From Leadbetterella sp964423865 (GTDB taxonomy: Bacteria; Bacteroidota; Bacteroidia; Cytophagales; Spirosomataceae): a stretch of 32,805 bases of DNA. How positions within the stretch are numbered: the stretch's first letter is position 1; every line of letters starts with the position of its first letter. Positions 1-7,972 of the stretch are shown here, one piece after another. Both the position numbers and the translations under genes were made by a program. The DNA lies in contig CAYRGN010000042.1 in NCBI GenBank assembly GCA_964423865.1, forward strand, positions 1-32,805, in the 5' to 3' direction. Below the pieces are notes generated by a model that worked only from the letters and a program-made list of their open reading frames with translations, searched no databases and was not told the origin of the DNA.

Positions 1-37
1 TTTTAAACAGGGACGGGTTCCCACAAAATAAAATCGA

Positions 38-616
38 ATGGCAGTAAAAATCAGATTAGCAAGAAGAGGTCGTAAGAAGCATCCTGTTTATGACATCGTT
101 GTTGCAGATTCCCGATCACCACGTGATGGTAGATTTATCGAGAAATTAGGGCAGTACAACCCGCACACCACACCAGCGGCTATCTCTTTGAAAGACGACA
201 GAGCGCTGTACTGGTTGCAGGTAGGTGCCCAGCCTACAGACACCACCCGTAAGATCCTGAGTGTAAACGGCGTTATGCTGAAAAAACACCTTCAGATCGG
301 GGTAGAAAAAGGAGCAATTACCCAGGAGCAGGCAGATGCGAAATTCCAGTCGTGGGTAGACGCTAAAGCCGCTATCCGGGTAGAAAAACTGGCCAAGCTG
401 GCTACCGGTAAGGAAAGTGCGAAAAAGGCTGTACTGGAAGCCGAGCGTAAGAAAAAAGAGGACATGATTGAGGCGAAGAAGAAAGCCGAAGCCGCCCTGC
501 TGGCTGAAGCTGAACCTGCCCAGGAAGCAGAAGAAGCTCCCGAGGCAGCGGAAACTCAGGAAGAGGCCCCCGCGCAGGAAGCTGCGTCTGAAGAAGAAAC
601 TCCTGCCGCGGAATAA
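38..616 (+). CDS. rpsP: 30S ribosomal protein bS16 with long Ala/Glu/Lys C-terminal tail
   Basis: Small-subunit ribosomal protein S16, which helps fold the 16S rRNA body. The first ~80 residues carry the family signature: MAVKIRLARRGRKKHPVYDI at the start, then an SPRDGRFIEKLGQYNP block and a segment around residues 60-75 (WLQVGAQPTDTTRKIL). The protein is 192 aa, roughly twice the length of the E. coli form; the extra ~100 residues are Lys/Ala/Glu-rich and end in an acidic stretch, as known for many Bacteroidota S16 proteins. The start at ATG 38 gives the canonical N terminus. It is followed by a clear hairpin terminator at 642-671, so it may be transcribed apart from rimM-trmD although the order rpsP-rimM-trmD is the conserved one. 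Identification is secure; the role of the tail is unknown. Confidence 0.97.
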   Translation: MAVKIRLARRGRKKHPVYDIVVADSRSPRDGRFIEKLGQYNPHTTPAAISLKDDRALYWLQVGAQPTDTTRKILSVNGVMLKKHLQIGVEKGAITQEQADAKFQSWVDAKAAIRVEKLAKLATGKESAKKAVLEAERKKKEDMIEAKKKAEAALLAEAEPAQEAEEAPEAAETQEEAPAQEAASEEETPAAE

Positions 617-641
617 TCGCGGATCAGTAAGGTTTTTATGG

Positions 642-671
642 TCCCCGCAAGTATATTGCGGGGATTTTTTA
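642..671 (+). terminator. Rho-independent terminator after rpsP
   Basis: A perfect 9-bp stem, tccccgcaa (642-650) against ttgcgggga (656-664), with a 5-nt loop and a following T-rich run ttttttatt. It sits 26 bp after the rpsP stop codon and separates rpsP from rimM. Confidence 0.85.
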
Positions 672-753
672 TTCAAGGAAATAGCTTGGTACCATGGCGC
701 TATGAACACAGAGAAAACGCATAGCCCAAAATCCCCGGCACACCGCAAAAAAT

Positions 754-1284
754 ATGCAGAAATCAGAATGTTTCGCTTTAGGTAAAATTACCAAAACACA
801 CGCCTTGAAAGGAGAGGTGATTCTTTTCCTGGACGTAGATGAACCGGAAGATTACGACTCCCTGGAGGCCATCTTCCTGGAAATAAAAGGGCAGCTGGTT
901 CCTTACATCATCGAGGAACTCCAGATGAAAGGGCGCAAGTCTATATTGAAACTGGAAGACATCGACACGATAGAACAGGCAGAACCCCTCGTCAATGCCC
1001 CTGTCTGGTTACCGCTGACCGCCCTTCCCGAACTGAAAGGCAACCAGTTTTATTACCACGACGTGATCGGGTTTGAGATCCTGGAGGCGCCTTCCGGTAG
1101 CCCCGTAGGAATACTCAAAGCCATTTACGAAAGCACAGGACAAGACCTCTTTGCCATTGAAAGAGACGGGAAAGAAGTGCTCATCCCCATTGTAGACGAA
1201 TTTATCCGGAAGATCGATCATCCGGGCCGGCGCATTGAAGTGGAACTTCCCGAAGGGCTATTGGATATTTACCTTAATCCCTGA
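754..1284 (+). CDS. rimM: 16S rRNA processing protein RimM
   Basis: Ribosome maturation factor that binds S19 and helps mature the 30S head. The 176-aa length is normal. The N-terminal RimM domain shows the pattern CFALGKITKTHALKGEV (residues ~5-21), and the second half is a PRC-barrel domain with the run YYHDVIGFEI (about 97-106) and LIPIVDEFIRKID. The ATG at 754 gives the expected N terminus; an overlapping frame from 468 is a shadow. Only 3 bp separate its stop from trmD, so the two are surely co-transcribed and may be translationally coupled. No Bacteroidetes-type -7 box was seen between the rpsP terminator and this start. Confidence 0.95.
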   Translation: MQKSECFALGKITKTHALKGEVILFLDVDEPEDYDSLEAIFLEIKGQLVPYIIEELQMKGRKSILKLEDIDTIEQAEPLVNAPVWLPLTALPELKGNQFYYHDVIGFEILEAPSGSPVGILKAIYESTGQDLFAIERDGKEVLIPIVDEFIRKIDHPGRRIEVELPEGLLDIYLNP

Positions 1285-1287
1285 ACA

Positions 1288-1965
1288 ATGAAGATAGATA
1301 TTATCAGCTGCCAGCCCGGCCTGGTAGAAGGCTTTCTCAGTCAGTCGATTGTGAAAAATGCCATCCAGAACGAACGGGTGGATATCCGCCTGCACGACCT
1401 GAGGGCTTATGGAATGGGAAATTATAAGCAGATTGACGACTACCAGTACGGTGGGGGAGCAGGCATGGTACTGATGGCCGAACCCCTGGCCCGGCTCATC
1501 CGCGATTTGCAGGCCCAATTCACCTACGATGAAGTGATTTACATGACGCCTGACGGCCACACTTTCGACCAGAAAACGGCTAACGGACTTTCCCTCAAAA
1601 AAGGAATTCTCATTATTTGTGGACACTACAAAGGAATTGACCAACGCATACGCGACATGTTCGTGACCCGGGAAATTTCTATAGGCGACTACGTACTTTC
1701 CGGAGGAGAAATCGCGGCAGCCGTTATTACAGACGCAATTGTCCGGCTGATTCCCGGCGTAATCAACGATGAAACTTCGGCCCTGACCGACTCCTTCCAG
1801 GACAACCTCCTCGCCCCGCCCGTGTACACCCGGCCGGCCGACTTTGAAGGGCATACCGTGCCTGAAGTGCTTCTTTCCGGCAATGAAAAACACATCCAGG
1901 AATGGCGAATGGAAAAATCAATAGAAATCACCACGGCGAGAAGGCCCGATTTATTCGATAAATGA
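1288..1965 (+). CDS. trmD: tRNA (guanine-N1)-methyltransferase TrmD
   Basis: Methylates G37 at N1 in tRNAs reading CNN codons, using S-adenosylmethionine, which prevents +1 frameshifting. It is a SPOUT-class enzyme: the trefoil-knot cofactor region is visible at residues ~112-141, with GHYKGIDQR and ISIGDYVLSGGE. An early conserved segment GGGAGM lies at 55-60. The length of 225 aa is normal. It lies 3 bp after rimM in the conserved rpsP-rimM-trmD order. The next gene, gyrA, has its own promoter in the 77-bp gap downstream. Confidence 0.97.
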   Translation: MKIDIISCQPGLVEGFLSQSIVKNAIQNERVDIRLHDLRAYGMGNYKQIDDYQYGGGAGMVLMAEPLARLIRDLQAQFTYDEVIYMTPDGHTFDQKTANGLSLKKGILIICGHYKGIDQRIRDMFVTREISIGDYVLSGGEIAAAVITDAIVRLIPGVINDETSALTDSFQDNLLAPPVYTRPADFEGHTVPEVLLSGNEKHIQEWRMEKSIEITTARRPDLFDK

Positions 1966-1996
1966 TTGCAAAAGTGGTAAGATATATGTATTTTTG
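1966..1996 (+). promoter_or_regulatory. Bacteroidetes-type promoter of gyrA
   Basis: The -7 box TAttTTTG (1989-1996) matches the Bacteroidetes consensus TAnnTTTG exactly, and a TTG (1966-1968) lies 20 bp upstream, the usual distance for the -33 element. It starts directly after the trmD stop and lies 46 bp before the gyrA ATG. Confidence 0.75.
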
Positions 1997-2042
1997 ACCA
2001 ATAATGTTAAACGCACATTAGAAACATTTTTCACAATAATTT

Positions 2043-4544
2043 ATGGCAGAAGAGACTGAAAATCCCGACCTCGGGTCCGGTACGATAATCCCGATTAATA
2101 TTGAAGATGAAATGCGGGGAGCCTATATTGACTACTCCATGTCAGTTATCGTTTCCCGGGCTTTACCCGATGTTCGGGACGGCTTCAAACCGGTACACAG
2201 AAGGGTGCTTTACGGTATGTCTGAACTGGGCGTATTTCATAACCGACCTTATAAGAAATCAGCCAGAATAGTAGGAGAGGTGCTGGGGAAATATCACCCC
2301 CACGGCGACTCCTCCGTGTACGATACCATGGTGAGAATGGCCCAGGACTGGTCATTGCGCTACCCCCTGGTAGATGGACAGGGAAACTTTGGTTCGGTAG
2401 ACGGCGACTCACCGGCCGCCATGCGTTATACCGAAGCCCGGCTCAGGCGGATTGCCGAAGAAATGCTGTCGGATATCAACAAGGAAACCGTTGATTTCCA
2501 GGGCAACTTTGACGACTCCCTCACGGAACCATCCGTTTTGCCCGCCCGTATTCCCAACCTCCTCTTAAACGGAACTTCGGGGATTGCCGTAGGGATGGCC
2601 ACCAACATGGCCCCCCATAACCTTTCGGAAGTAGCAGACGGCATTACCGCCTACATTGATAACCCGGAGATCACCATTGAAGAACTGATGCAACACATCA
2701 AAGCTCCTGATTTCCCCACCGGCGGTATCATTTACGGATACAGCGGTGTAAAATCAGCCTTTGAAACGGGGAGGGGAAGAATCGTTCTCCGCTCAGTAGC
2801 CAACTTCGAAGTCTCCAAAACCGGGAAAGAGCAAATCGTAGTCACGGAAATTCCTTACCTGGTCAATAAGGCCGCTATGATCGAAAAAACCGCGGCCCTG
2901 ATCAATGAGAAAAAAATAGAAGGTATTTCCGACATCCGCGACGAGTCGGACCGCCAGGGGCTTCGCGTAGTGTATGATCTCAAAAGAGACGCCGTACCGA
3001 ATGTGGTACTGAATAACCTGTACAAATACACCCAGTTACAGTCTTCTTTCAGCATCAATAACGTGGCACTGGTCAACGGCCGCCCGGAAACGCTGCACCT
3101 GAAAGAGCTGATCGAATATTACGTAAAACACCGTATAGAGGTGATCACCCGCCGAACCCAGTACGACCTGCGTGAAGCGGAAAAACGTGCGCATATCCTG
3201 GAAGGTTTGCTCATTGCCCTTGACCACCTCGACGAAGTGATCGCCCTGATCAGAGCCTCCAAAGATCCCGATGAGGCCCGAAACGGACTGATGGAAAAAT
3301 TCTCGCTTTCCGAAATTCAGGCCCGCGCTATTCTCGATATGAGACTGCAGCGCCTTACCGGACTGGAAAGAGAAAAGATCGTAGAAGAATACAAGCAGAT
3401 CCAGGCCCTTATCGAAGAATTAAAAGCCATTCTCGCTTCGGAAGAAAGGAAAAAAGAACTGATCAAAACCGACCTTCAGGACATCAAAACCAGGTACGGG
3501 GACGAAAGGCGTTCCCAGATTGAAATGGCCGGAGGAGAATTCAATATCGAGGACATGATCCCCGATGATGAGATGCTGGTCACCGTATCCAGCCAGGGCT
3601 ATATCAAACGCACCAACCTCTCCGAGTACCGCAGCCAGGGCAGGGGAGGAACCGGCTCAAGAGGCGTAAAAACCAAAGACGACGACTATACGGAACACCT
3701 CTTCATGGCCACTAACCATAACTACCTGCTCTTCTTTACCGAAAAAGGCAGGCTCTACTGGTTACGTGTTTTTGAAGTACCGGAAGGCAACAAAACTTCC
3801 AAGGGCCGTGCCATCCAGAACCTAATCAATATCGAATCGGATGACAAAGTCAAGGCGGTACTGAATGTCAAAACACTTTCCGATGAAGATTACATCAAGA
3901 ACAACTACATCGTGATGTGTACCCAGAAAGGTACGGTGAAAAAGACCTTGCTGGAACTTTACTCCAGACCACGGCAGAACGGTATTATCGCCATTAATAT
4001 CAACGAAGGCGACCAGCTGATTGATGTAGCGCTGACCAACGGTAACGACTATATTATCATTGCGGCCGGACAGGGTAAAGCCGTACGTTTCCACGAATCG
4101 GGCATTCGGCCGATGGGCAGGGGAGCTACCGGCGTACGCGGTATCAACCTGGCCGAAGACGATAAGGCCATCGGCATGATCTGCGTGAGTCGTGCTGACG
4201 CCCAGCTGTTGGTCGTATCCGAAAAAGGCTTTGGAAAACGTTCCGATATAGAAGACTACCGGATTACTTCACGGGGAGCAAAAGGGGTCAAAACTTTGAA
4301 TATTACCGATAAAGTAGGTAATTTAGTTGCGATAAAAGAGGTAACTGACGAAGATGATCTTATGATTATCACTACCCGGGGAATCGCGATCCGTATCCAT
4401 GTATCTGATCTGCGCGTGATGGGCAGGAATACCCAGGGGGTAAAACTGATCAAACTAAGTGACAAAGACGGGATTGCTTCGGTTACCCGCATTATCCGGG
4501 AAGAAGATGAGGAAGAAGAAACACCGACCGAATCAGAAGAATAA
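2043..4544 (+). CDS. gyrA: DNA gyrase subunit A
   Basis: The DNA-breaking and rejoining subunit of gyrase (A2B2), which introduces negative supercoils. Length 833 aa. The catalytic tyrosine is Y129 in AAMRYTEARL. The quinolone-resistance region reads HPHGDSSVYDTMVRMAQ (85-101): the positions matching E. coli S83 and D87 are S90 and D94, so the wild-type, susceptible residues are kept. The C-terminal DNA-wrapping pinwheel begins near residue 520 and holds a GyrA-box QGRGGTG at 532-538, a variant of the textbook QRRGGKG that still marks GyrA rather than ParC. The tail ends in an acidic stretch (EEDEEEETPTESEE). It has its own promoter at 1966-1996, and the next gene follows after 28 bp. Confidence 0.98.
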   Translation: MAEETENPDLGSGTIIPINIEDEMRGAYIDYSMSVIVSRALPDVRDGFKPVHRRVLYGMSELGVFHNRPYKKSARIVGEVLGKYHPHGDSSVYDTMVRMAQDWSLRYPLVDGQGNFGSVDGDSPAAMRYTEARLRRIAEEMLSDINKETVDFQGNFDDSLTEPSVLPARIPNLLLNGTSGIAVGMATNMAPHNLSEVADGITAYIDNPEITIEELMQHIKAPDFPTGGIIYGYSGVKSAFETGRGRIVLRSVANFEVSKTGKEQIVVTEIPYLVNKAAMIEKTAALINEKKIEGISDIRDESDRQGLRVVYDLKRDAVPNVVLNNLYKYTQLQSSFSINNVALVNGRPETLHLKELIEYYVKHRIEVITRRTQYDLREAEKRAHILEGLLIALDHLDEVIALIRASKDPDEARNGLMEKFSLSEIQARAILDMRLQRLTGLEREKIVEEYKQIQALIEELKAILASEERKKELIKTDLQDIKTRYGDERRSQIEMAGGEFNIEDMIPDDEMLVTVSSQGYIKRTNLSEYRSQGRGGTGSRGVKTKDDDYTEHLFMATNHNYLLFFTEKGRLYWLRVFEVPEGNKTSKGRAIQNLINIESDDKVKAVLNVKTLSDEDYIKNNYIVMCTQKGTVKKTLLELYSRPRQNGIIAININEGDQLIDVALTNGNDYIIIAAGQGKAVRFHESGIRPMGRGATGVRGINLAEDDKAIGMICVSRADAQLLVVSEKGFGKRSDIEDYRITSRGAKGVKTLNITDKVGNLVAIKEVTDEDDLMIITTRGIAIRIHVSDLRVMGRNTQGVKLIKLSDKDGIASVTRIIREEDEEEETPTESEE

Positions 4545-4572
4545 AAATTGTAAAACAAAACCGTAACATAGA

Positions 4573-5982
4573 ATGAAAAGATTAGTTGTAAGTGCATTAT
4601 CCTGCTTTGTGGTGCTAGCCGCACAGGCGCAGGACGACAAGCTACTGGAGATCGAATGCAAGGGCTATCAGGATGCCGTAGCAAAAAACCTCAAGAATAC
4701 GGAGAATGCCAAAAGGGCGACCCGCAGTGCTACCTGGGTTGACCTTGCAAGTTCTTATCTTAGCCTAGCCCAGAGATGTACCGATGACTCCACCGCAGCC
4801 CAGAAAGCAGAAGATGCGTACAAGAAAGCGCTGGAGTTGGAAAACGCCGCAGGCGGTAAAAAGTCGAAAGAGATAGAAGCTTCATTAAAAAGCGCGGAAC
4901 TCAGCCAGGCATTCCTGATGCAGGGGGCCAGCTTTTATAACAACAAAAATTATAAAAAGGCGGCGGAGTTCTTCGGTAAAAGTTCGGCGGTAAATCCCCA
5001 GGATACTACTGCAGCACTCTACGCCGGTATCGCCGAGCAAATCCTGGAAAACAATGAAGGTGCACTTAATCACCTGAATAACTTCATTAAACACGGTGGA
5101 AAAGACGTAAGTGTTTTCTATAGCGTAGCCCAGATCTACAAATCGGAAAATAAATTTAACGAAGCCGCGGCTATACTGAAAAAAGGCATAGAAGTAAATC
5201 CGGGTAACACCGACCTGGCCAATGAGCTGATCAATGTGTACCTCGTCTCCGGGAATATGGATCAGGCTATCACCGACCTGGAAGCTCAGGTGAAAAAAGA
5301 TCCTTCCAACGTGGTGAGCATAATTAACCTCGGTTTGATTTACGACTCCAAATCACAGGAAGTGGGAGCGGAACTCAACAAAATTCAGGAAAAACTCCAG
5401 GAAAACAACACCGAAAAACTGGACAAAAAACTGATTGCCGAGCAAGACAAACTGGCAGCCTATGAATCCGAAATTGAGTCTCTGAATACCAAACTGAAAA
5501 GAGAGCCCAGAACCGCGGCGGCTACCAAAAAGAGAATCGGAGAAGTGACGCAGCAGAAAGTGGAGATTGAAAAGGAAATTGCTTCTTTAATTAATGAAAT
5601 TCAGCAGAAAAAGACCCTGGCTTCCGGTGATGCCGAATTAAAGGCCAAAGCAGAAAAGTTGACTGCTCAGCAAAAAGAAGCAAAAACCAACGCTTCGAAC
5701 AATTACAAAAAAGTGCTGGAAGTAGATCCGGATAACTTCGATGCGCTCTACAACCTGGCCGTTTTAAGTTACAACGAAGGCGTTGAAATTAAAAAAGTAG
5801 TAGATTACATGGATCTTGCGACTTACAGAAAAGAAGGTAAAGCCATAGAAGATAAAGCCTGCGCTCAGTTTGCTCTTTCAAAACCTTATTTCGAGAGAGC
5901 TTCTAAGGTGAAACCTGATGACGCGGACATTAAAGAAAACCTCACTAACGTAGAGAGAATTCTCGAACAATGCGGTAAATAA
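4573..5982 (+). CDS. Secreted TPR / coiled-coil protein downstream of gyrA
   Basis: A 469-aa exported protein of unknown specific role. It begins with a signal peptide (MKRLVVSALSCFVVLAAQAQ, cleavage likely after AQA). Residues ~20-240 form tetratricopeptide repeats, seen as units such as NNKNYKKAAEFFGKSSAVNP and NKFNEAAAILKKGIEVNPGN. Residues ~255-370 are a Lys/Glu/Gln-rich coiled coil, then more TPR units follow (NYKKVLEVDPDNFDALYNLA). Two short Cys-containing segments near the C terminus (DKACAQFAL, LEQCGK) could form a disulfide. It lies 28 bp after gyrA and ends at a strong terminator, so it is probably the last gene of the gyrA unit. A TPR gene behind gyrA is, to my knowledge, common in Bacteroidota; the function is not known to me. 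Confidence 0.85.
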   Translation: MKRLVVSALSCFVVLAAQAQDDKLLEIECKGYQDAVAKNLKNTENAKRATRSATWVDLASSYLSLAQRCTDDSTAAQKAEDAYKKALELENAAGGKKSKEIEASLKSAELSQAFLMQGASFYNNKNYKKAAEFFGKSSAVNPQDTTAALYAGIAEQILENNEGALNHLNNFIKHGGKDVSVFYSVAQIYKSENKFNEAAAILKKGIEVNPGNTDLANELINVYLVSGNMDQAITDLEAQVKKDPSNVVSIINLGLIYDSKSQEVGAELNKIQEKLQENNTEKLDKKLIAEQDKLAAYESEIESLNTKLKREPRTAAATKKRIGEVTQQKVEIEKEIASLINEIQQKKTLASGDAELKAKAEKLTAQQKEAKTNASNNYKKVLEVDPDNFDALYNLAVLSYNEGVEIKKVVDYMDLATYRKEGKAIEDKACAQFALSKPYFERASKVKPDDADIKENLTNVERILEQCGK

Positions 5983-6000
5983 ATATAATCAGAAGAAAGG

Positions 6001-6034
6001 AAAGGCTGCATTCAGAAGGATGCAGCCTTTTTTA
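6001..6034 (+). terminator. Strong terminator after the gyrA-TPR unit
   Basis: Perfect 11-bp inverted repeat aaaggctgcat (6001-6011) / atgcagccttt (6020-6030) with an 8-nt loop and a run of Ts continuing to 6034. Lies 19 bp after the TPR stop. Confidence 0.9.
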
Positions 6035-6203
6035 TTTCAGAAGGTCCAGAAGGTAAAGTTATTCAATATTTTGAATTTTTATTTAACATAATATTAATTA
6101 TACAACATTTATATAATACGATTTCCAAACCAAAAATTAGTTTTTAAGCGAACTGTACATTGAGATGTCGTAGGTAATCCTTAACTTGAATAAAAAAATG
6201 CTC

Positions 6204-7184
6204 ATGAAGAAAAGGTTGTTTATTGTAAGCTCTATTTTTATTTTCACAAGTTGCTCAGTCAATACCAGTCCCCGGAATACAAATGACGAGTTCAGAGTGT
6301 TGGGTTACCTTCATGGAAACTGGGATACGGAAGCCACAGACCTGACCCTCATTACAGACCTGAATCTGGCCTTTGTACATCCGGATGAAAACGGTGATTT
6401 TGCACCTGACCCGGCTTATGAAAAAGTTATATCTGCTGCACATCAGCAAAATGTACGGGTATTCTTTTCCATTGGCGGCGGAGCACCGCCACCGCACCTG
6501 GAGAAACTTTTAGCCTCAAAACAAGGACAAGATCGTTTTGTAAAAGGAATTGTTCAACTTCTTGATCAATATAATTTCGACGGAGTGGATATTGATCTTG
6601 AAAACGAATTGATCAATACCCATTACGCTCCTTTTGTGGCCGCGGTGGCAAAGGCTGTCAAGGCTAAAAATAAACGCGTCACAGCCGCCCTGGCGAGCTG
6701 GAACTCCGACAAAATAGCCGATTCCACATTGGCGCAATATGATTTTATAAATGTAATGTCGTACGATGCTACCGGCCCATGGAATCCCGAAAAACCTGGC
6801 CCACATTCTCCTTATACTATGGTAGAAAACGATTTCACCTATTATACGAAGACGAGAAAACTAGCTCCGGAAAAAATACTGATCGGCCTTCCCTTCTACG
6901 GGTATGGGTTTAATGGTGCGCCCGTGTCTATGAAATACAAAGATATTATCGAAACCTACCCGGGCAGTGAATTAAAAGACGAACTGACCATTGGAGAAGG
7001 AACCCTGTATTATAACGGCATTCCTACCATTGAAAAGAAAACCCGTTATGCCTTGGAAAATGGCGCCGCCGGGGTAATGATCTGGCAACTCCTGCAAGAT
7101 TCAAAAGATCACAAATCACTACTAAAGACTATTTATGAAGCAAAAGCTTCGGGACTAAAGACTTTAAACGTATCGTCTGAATAA
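6204..7184 (+). CDS. GH18 chitinase-like lipoprotein
   Basis: Glycoside hydrolase family 18 catalytic domain; such enzymes cleave beta-1,4 GlcNAc bonds (chitin, chito-oligomers or N-glycan cores) by substrate-assisted catalysis. Numbered from ATG 6204 the catalytic motif is DGVDIDLE (126-133), matching DxxDxDxE with the acid E133; the substrate-assisting strand FFSIGGG is at about 87-93, and the later barrel strands VMSYDATGPW and ILIGLPFYGYGF are present. The domain alone fills the protein (326 aa), with no carbohydrate-binding module. The N terminus is a short lipoprotein signal, IFTSC with Cys17, so it is probably anchored to the outer or inner membrane. In-frame alternatives are ATG 6198 and TTG 6186; the start at 6204 gives the neatest signal. 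Its last 52 bp overlap the convergent XRE gene. No consensus -7 box was found upstream. Confidence 0.85.
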   Translation: MKKRLFIVSSIFIFTSCSVNTSPRNTNDEFRVLGYLHGNWDTEATDLTLITDLNLAFVHPDENGDFAPDPAYEKVISAAHQQNVRVFFSIGGGAPPPHLEKLLASKQGQDRFVKGIVQLLDQYNFDGVDIDLENELINTHYAPFVAAVAKAVKAKNKRVTAALASWNSDKIADSTLAQYDFINVMSYDATGPWNPEKPGPHSPYTMVENDFTYYTKTRKLAPEKILIGLPFYGYGFNGAPVSMKYKDIIETYPGSELKDELTIGEGTLYYNGIPTIEKKTRYALENGAAGVMIWQLLQDSKDHKSLLKTIYEAKASGLKTLNVSSE

Positions 7185-7558
7185 AAGAACATTACCTTAG
7201 TCAGCACCCGCTCAGTTTTGGCCTCTTCCCGAGAATCGGATATTTCGGATTCGCCCGTACCGGGTCCTCCCGTATTATTCGAATCTCGGGAAGCGTAAAA
7301 AAGACTTGAAAAGTCATTATTCTCCCTGATGGTCTGTATCACATCCGGATCCAGGTCCTGATCGTCTCCAATCCAGTTAAACTCCAGCTCAGGAAACCGG
7401 TCTACAATCTTCTGAATAATATCCAGGGTAGGTTTATTCCGCTCGGTCAGAATATGGCTGATTATAGGCCTCTTTACGCCTATAATATCGGCAAAACGGG
7501 TGGAACTAAGGCCTAGCCCGAGGATAAGTGCTTCTATTTTATCTTTTAAAGAGGCCAT
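7133..7558 (-). CDS. XRE-family helix-turn-helix regulator
   Basis: A 141-aa predicted DNA-binding protein. Residues ~5-55 form an XRE/Cro-type helix-turn-helix: KIEALILGLGLSSTRFADII, then GVKRPIISHILTERNKPTLD as the recognition part, then IIQKIVDRFP. The middle is a low-complexity Asp/Ser/Gly-rich linker (about 75-115), and the C terminus ends in VMFFYSDDTFKVFSP, a pattern I associate with Bacteroidota XRE proteins of this size. It faces the GH18 gene and overlaps its 3' end by 52 bp. Its upstream region is AT-rich and carries four exact ACAAATGT/ACATTTGT motifs that could be its own operator. The regulated targets are unknown; a phage origin is possible but no phage gene is nearby. Confidence 0.8.
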   Translation of the reverse strand: MASLKDKIEALILGLGLSSTRFADIIGVKRPIISHILTERNKPTLDIIQKIVDRFPELEFNWIGDDQDLDPDVIQTIRENNDFSSLFYASRDSNNTGGPGTGESEISDSREEAKTERVLTKVMFFYSDDTFKVFSPEAFAS

Positions 7559-7565
7559 TCCCGAT

Positions 7566-7661
7566 TACATTTGAAAACTGAACAAATTAACAAAAGAAAA
7601 CTATAAGATACAAATGTTTTATATTGCGTACATTTGTTAATTAATTTGTGTTAACAAATGT
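7566..7661. promoter_or_regulatory. Candidate operator cluster of ACAAATGT motifs
   Basis: The 8-mer ACAAATGT occurs at 7610-7617 and 7654-7661 and in inverted form (ACATTTGT) at 7630-7637; a 7/8 inverted match lies at 7567-7573 and another exact inverted copy farther off at 7801-7808. The first two exact copies form a dyad with a 12-bp spacer, the next pair one with a 16-bp spacer. They begin within 10 bp of the XRE start codon, so autoregulation is the simplest reading. The forms reading TAcaTTTG also match the -7 consensus on the + strand, but no + gene lies downstream. Confidence 0.45.
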
Positions 7662-7904
7662 TATTTTATATGTTATTAGTTATAAATAAGTTATATTCAT
7701 TTTTTTCAATATTGTATTTTTCTGAGCTATTCATTTCCGGGTATAAATTTTCAAAAAATATTTTTGTAAATAATTTTTGATTTTCAATTTTTATGCCCTT
7801 ACATTTGTTCTGTCATGTCGGGATATCCGGCTTGCGTGCTGAATAAATTACGTACATGCTTTCCTAAAAAAACATAGATAGAGGTTTAAGAATCCATTGA
7901 AATC

Positions 7905-7937
7905 AAAAAGGCCCCGGAACATTTCCAGGGCCTTTTT
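7905..7937 (-). terminator. Terminator after dapD (symmetrical)
   Basis: Inverted repeat aaaaaggccc (7905-7914) / gggccttttt (7928-7937) with a further ggaa/ttcc pairing inside and a 3-nt loop. On the minus strand it lies 36 bp after the dapD stop and ends in a T run. The same sequence could also stop + strand transcription. Confidence 0.85.
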
Positions 7938-7972
7938 ACATTCAAAATGAATCCAAACTTAATTGTGTCACT

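Larger units (their letters stand above)
7559..7972. other. AT-rich gap between the XRE gene and dapD
   Basis: A 414-bp stretch with no credible gene. The part from 7559 to about 7810 is strongly AT-rich and holds the repeated ACAAATGT motifs that are listed separately; the part from 7811 to 7900 shows nothing recognisable; 7905-7937 is the dapD terminator. The only reading frame here (7947 onward, +) is antisense to dapD and is not believed. Confidence 0.7.

Noticed and set aside
146..748. 200-codon open frame on the - strand opposite rpsP
   Set aside because: Phe/Leu/Arg-rich shadow of the Lys/Glu tail of S16.
468..785. Open frame of Lys/Arg/Pro repeats overlapping rpsP and the rimM start
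   Set aside because: Out-of-frame reading of the Ala/Glu tail and the terminator.
1258..1893. 211-codon open frame on the - strand opposite trmD
   Set aside because: Covered by the well-supported trmD and rimM end.
2295..2345. Quinolone-resistance changes in GyrA
   Set aside because: The key residues (S90, D94) are the wild-type ones.
7133..7558. XRE gene as a remnant of a prophage
   Set aside because: No integrase, attachment repeat or other phage gene in the neighbourhood.
7566..7573. TAcaTTTG as a + strand promoter (also at 7800-7807)
   Set aside because: Matches the -7 consensus, but the next + strand gene is 1.3 kb off; read instead as part of the ACATTTGT motif set.
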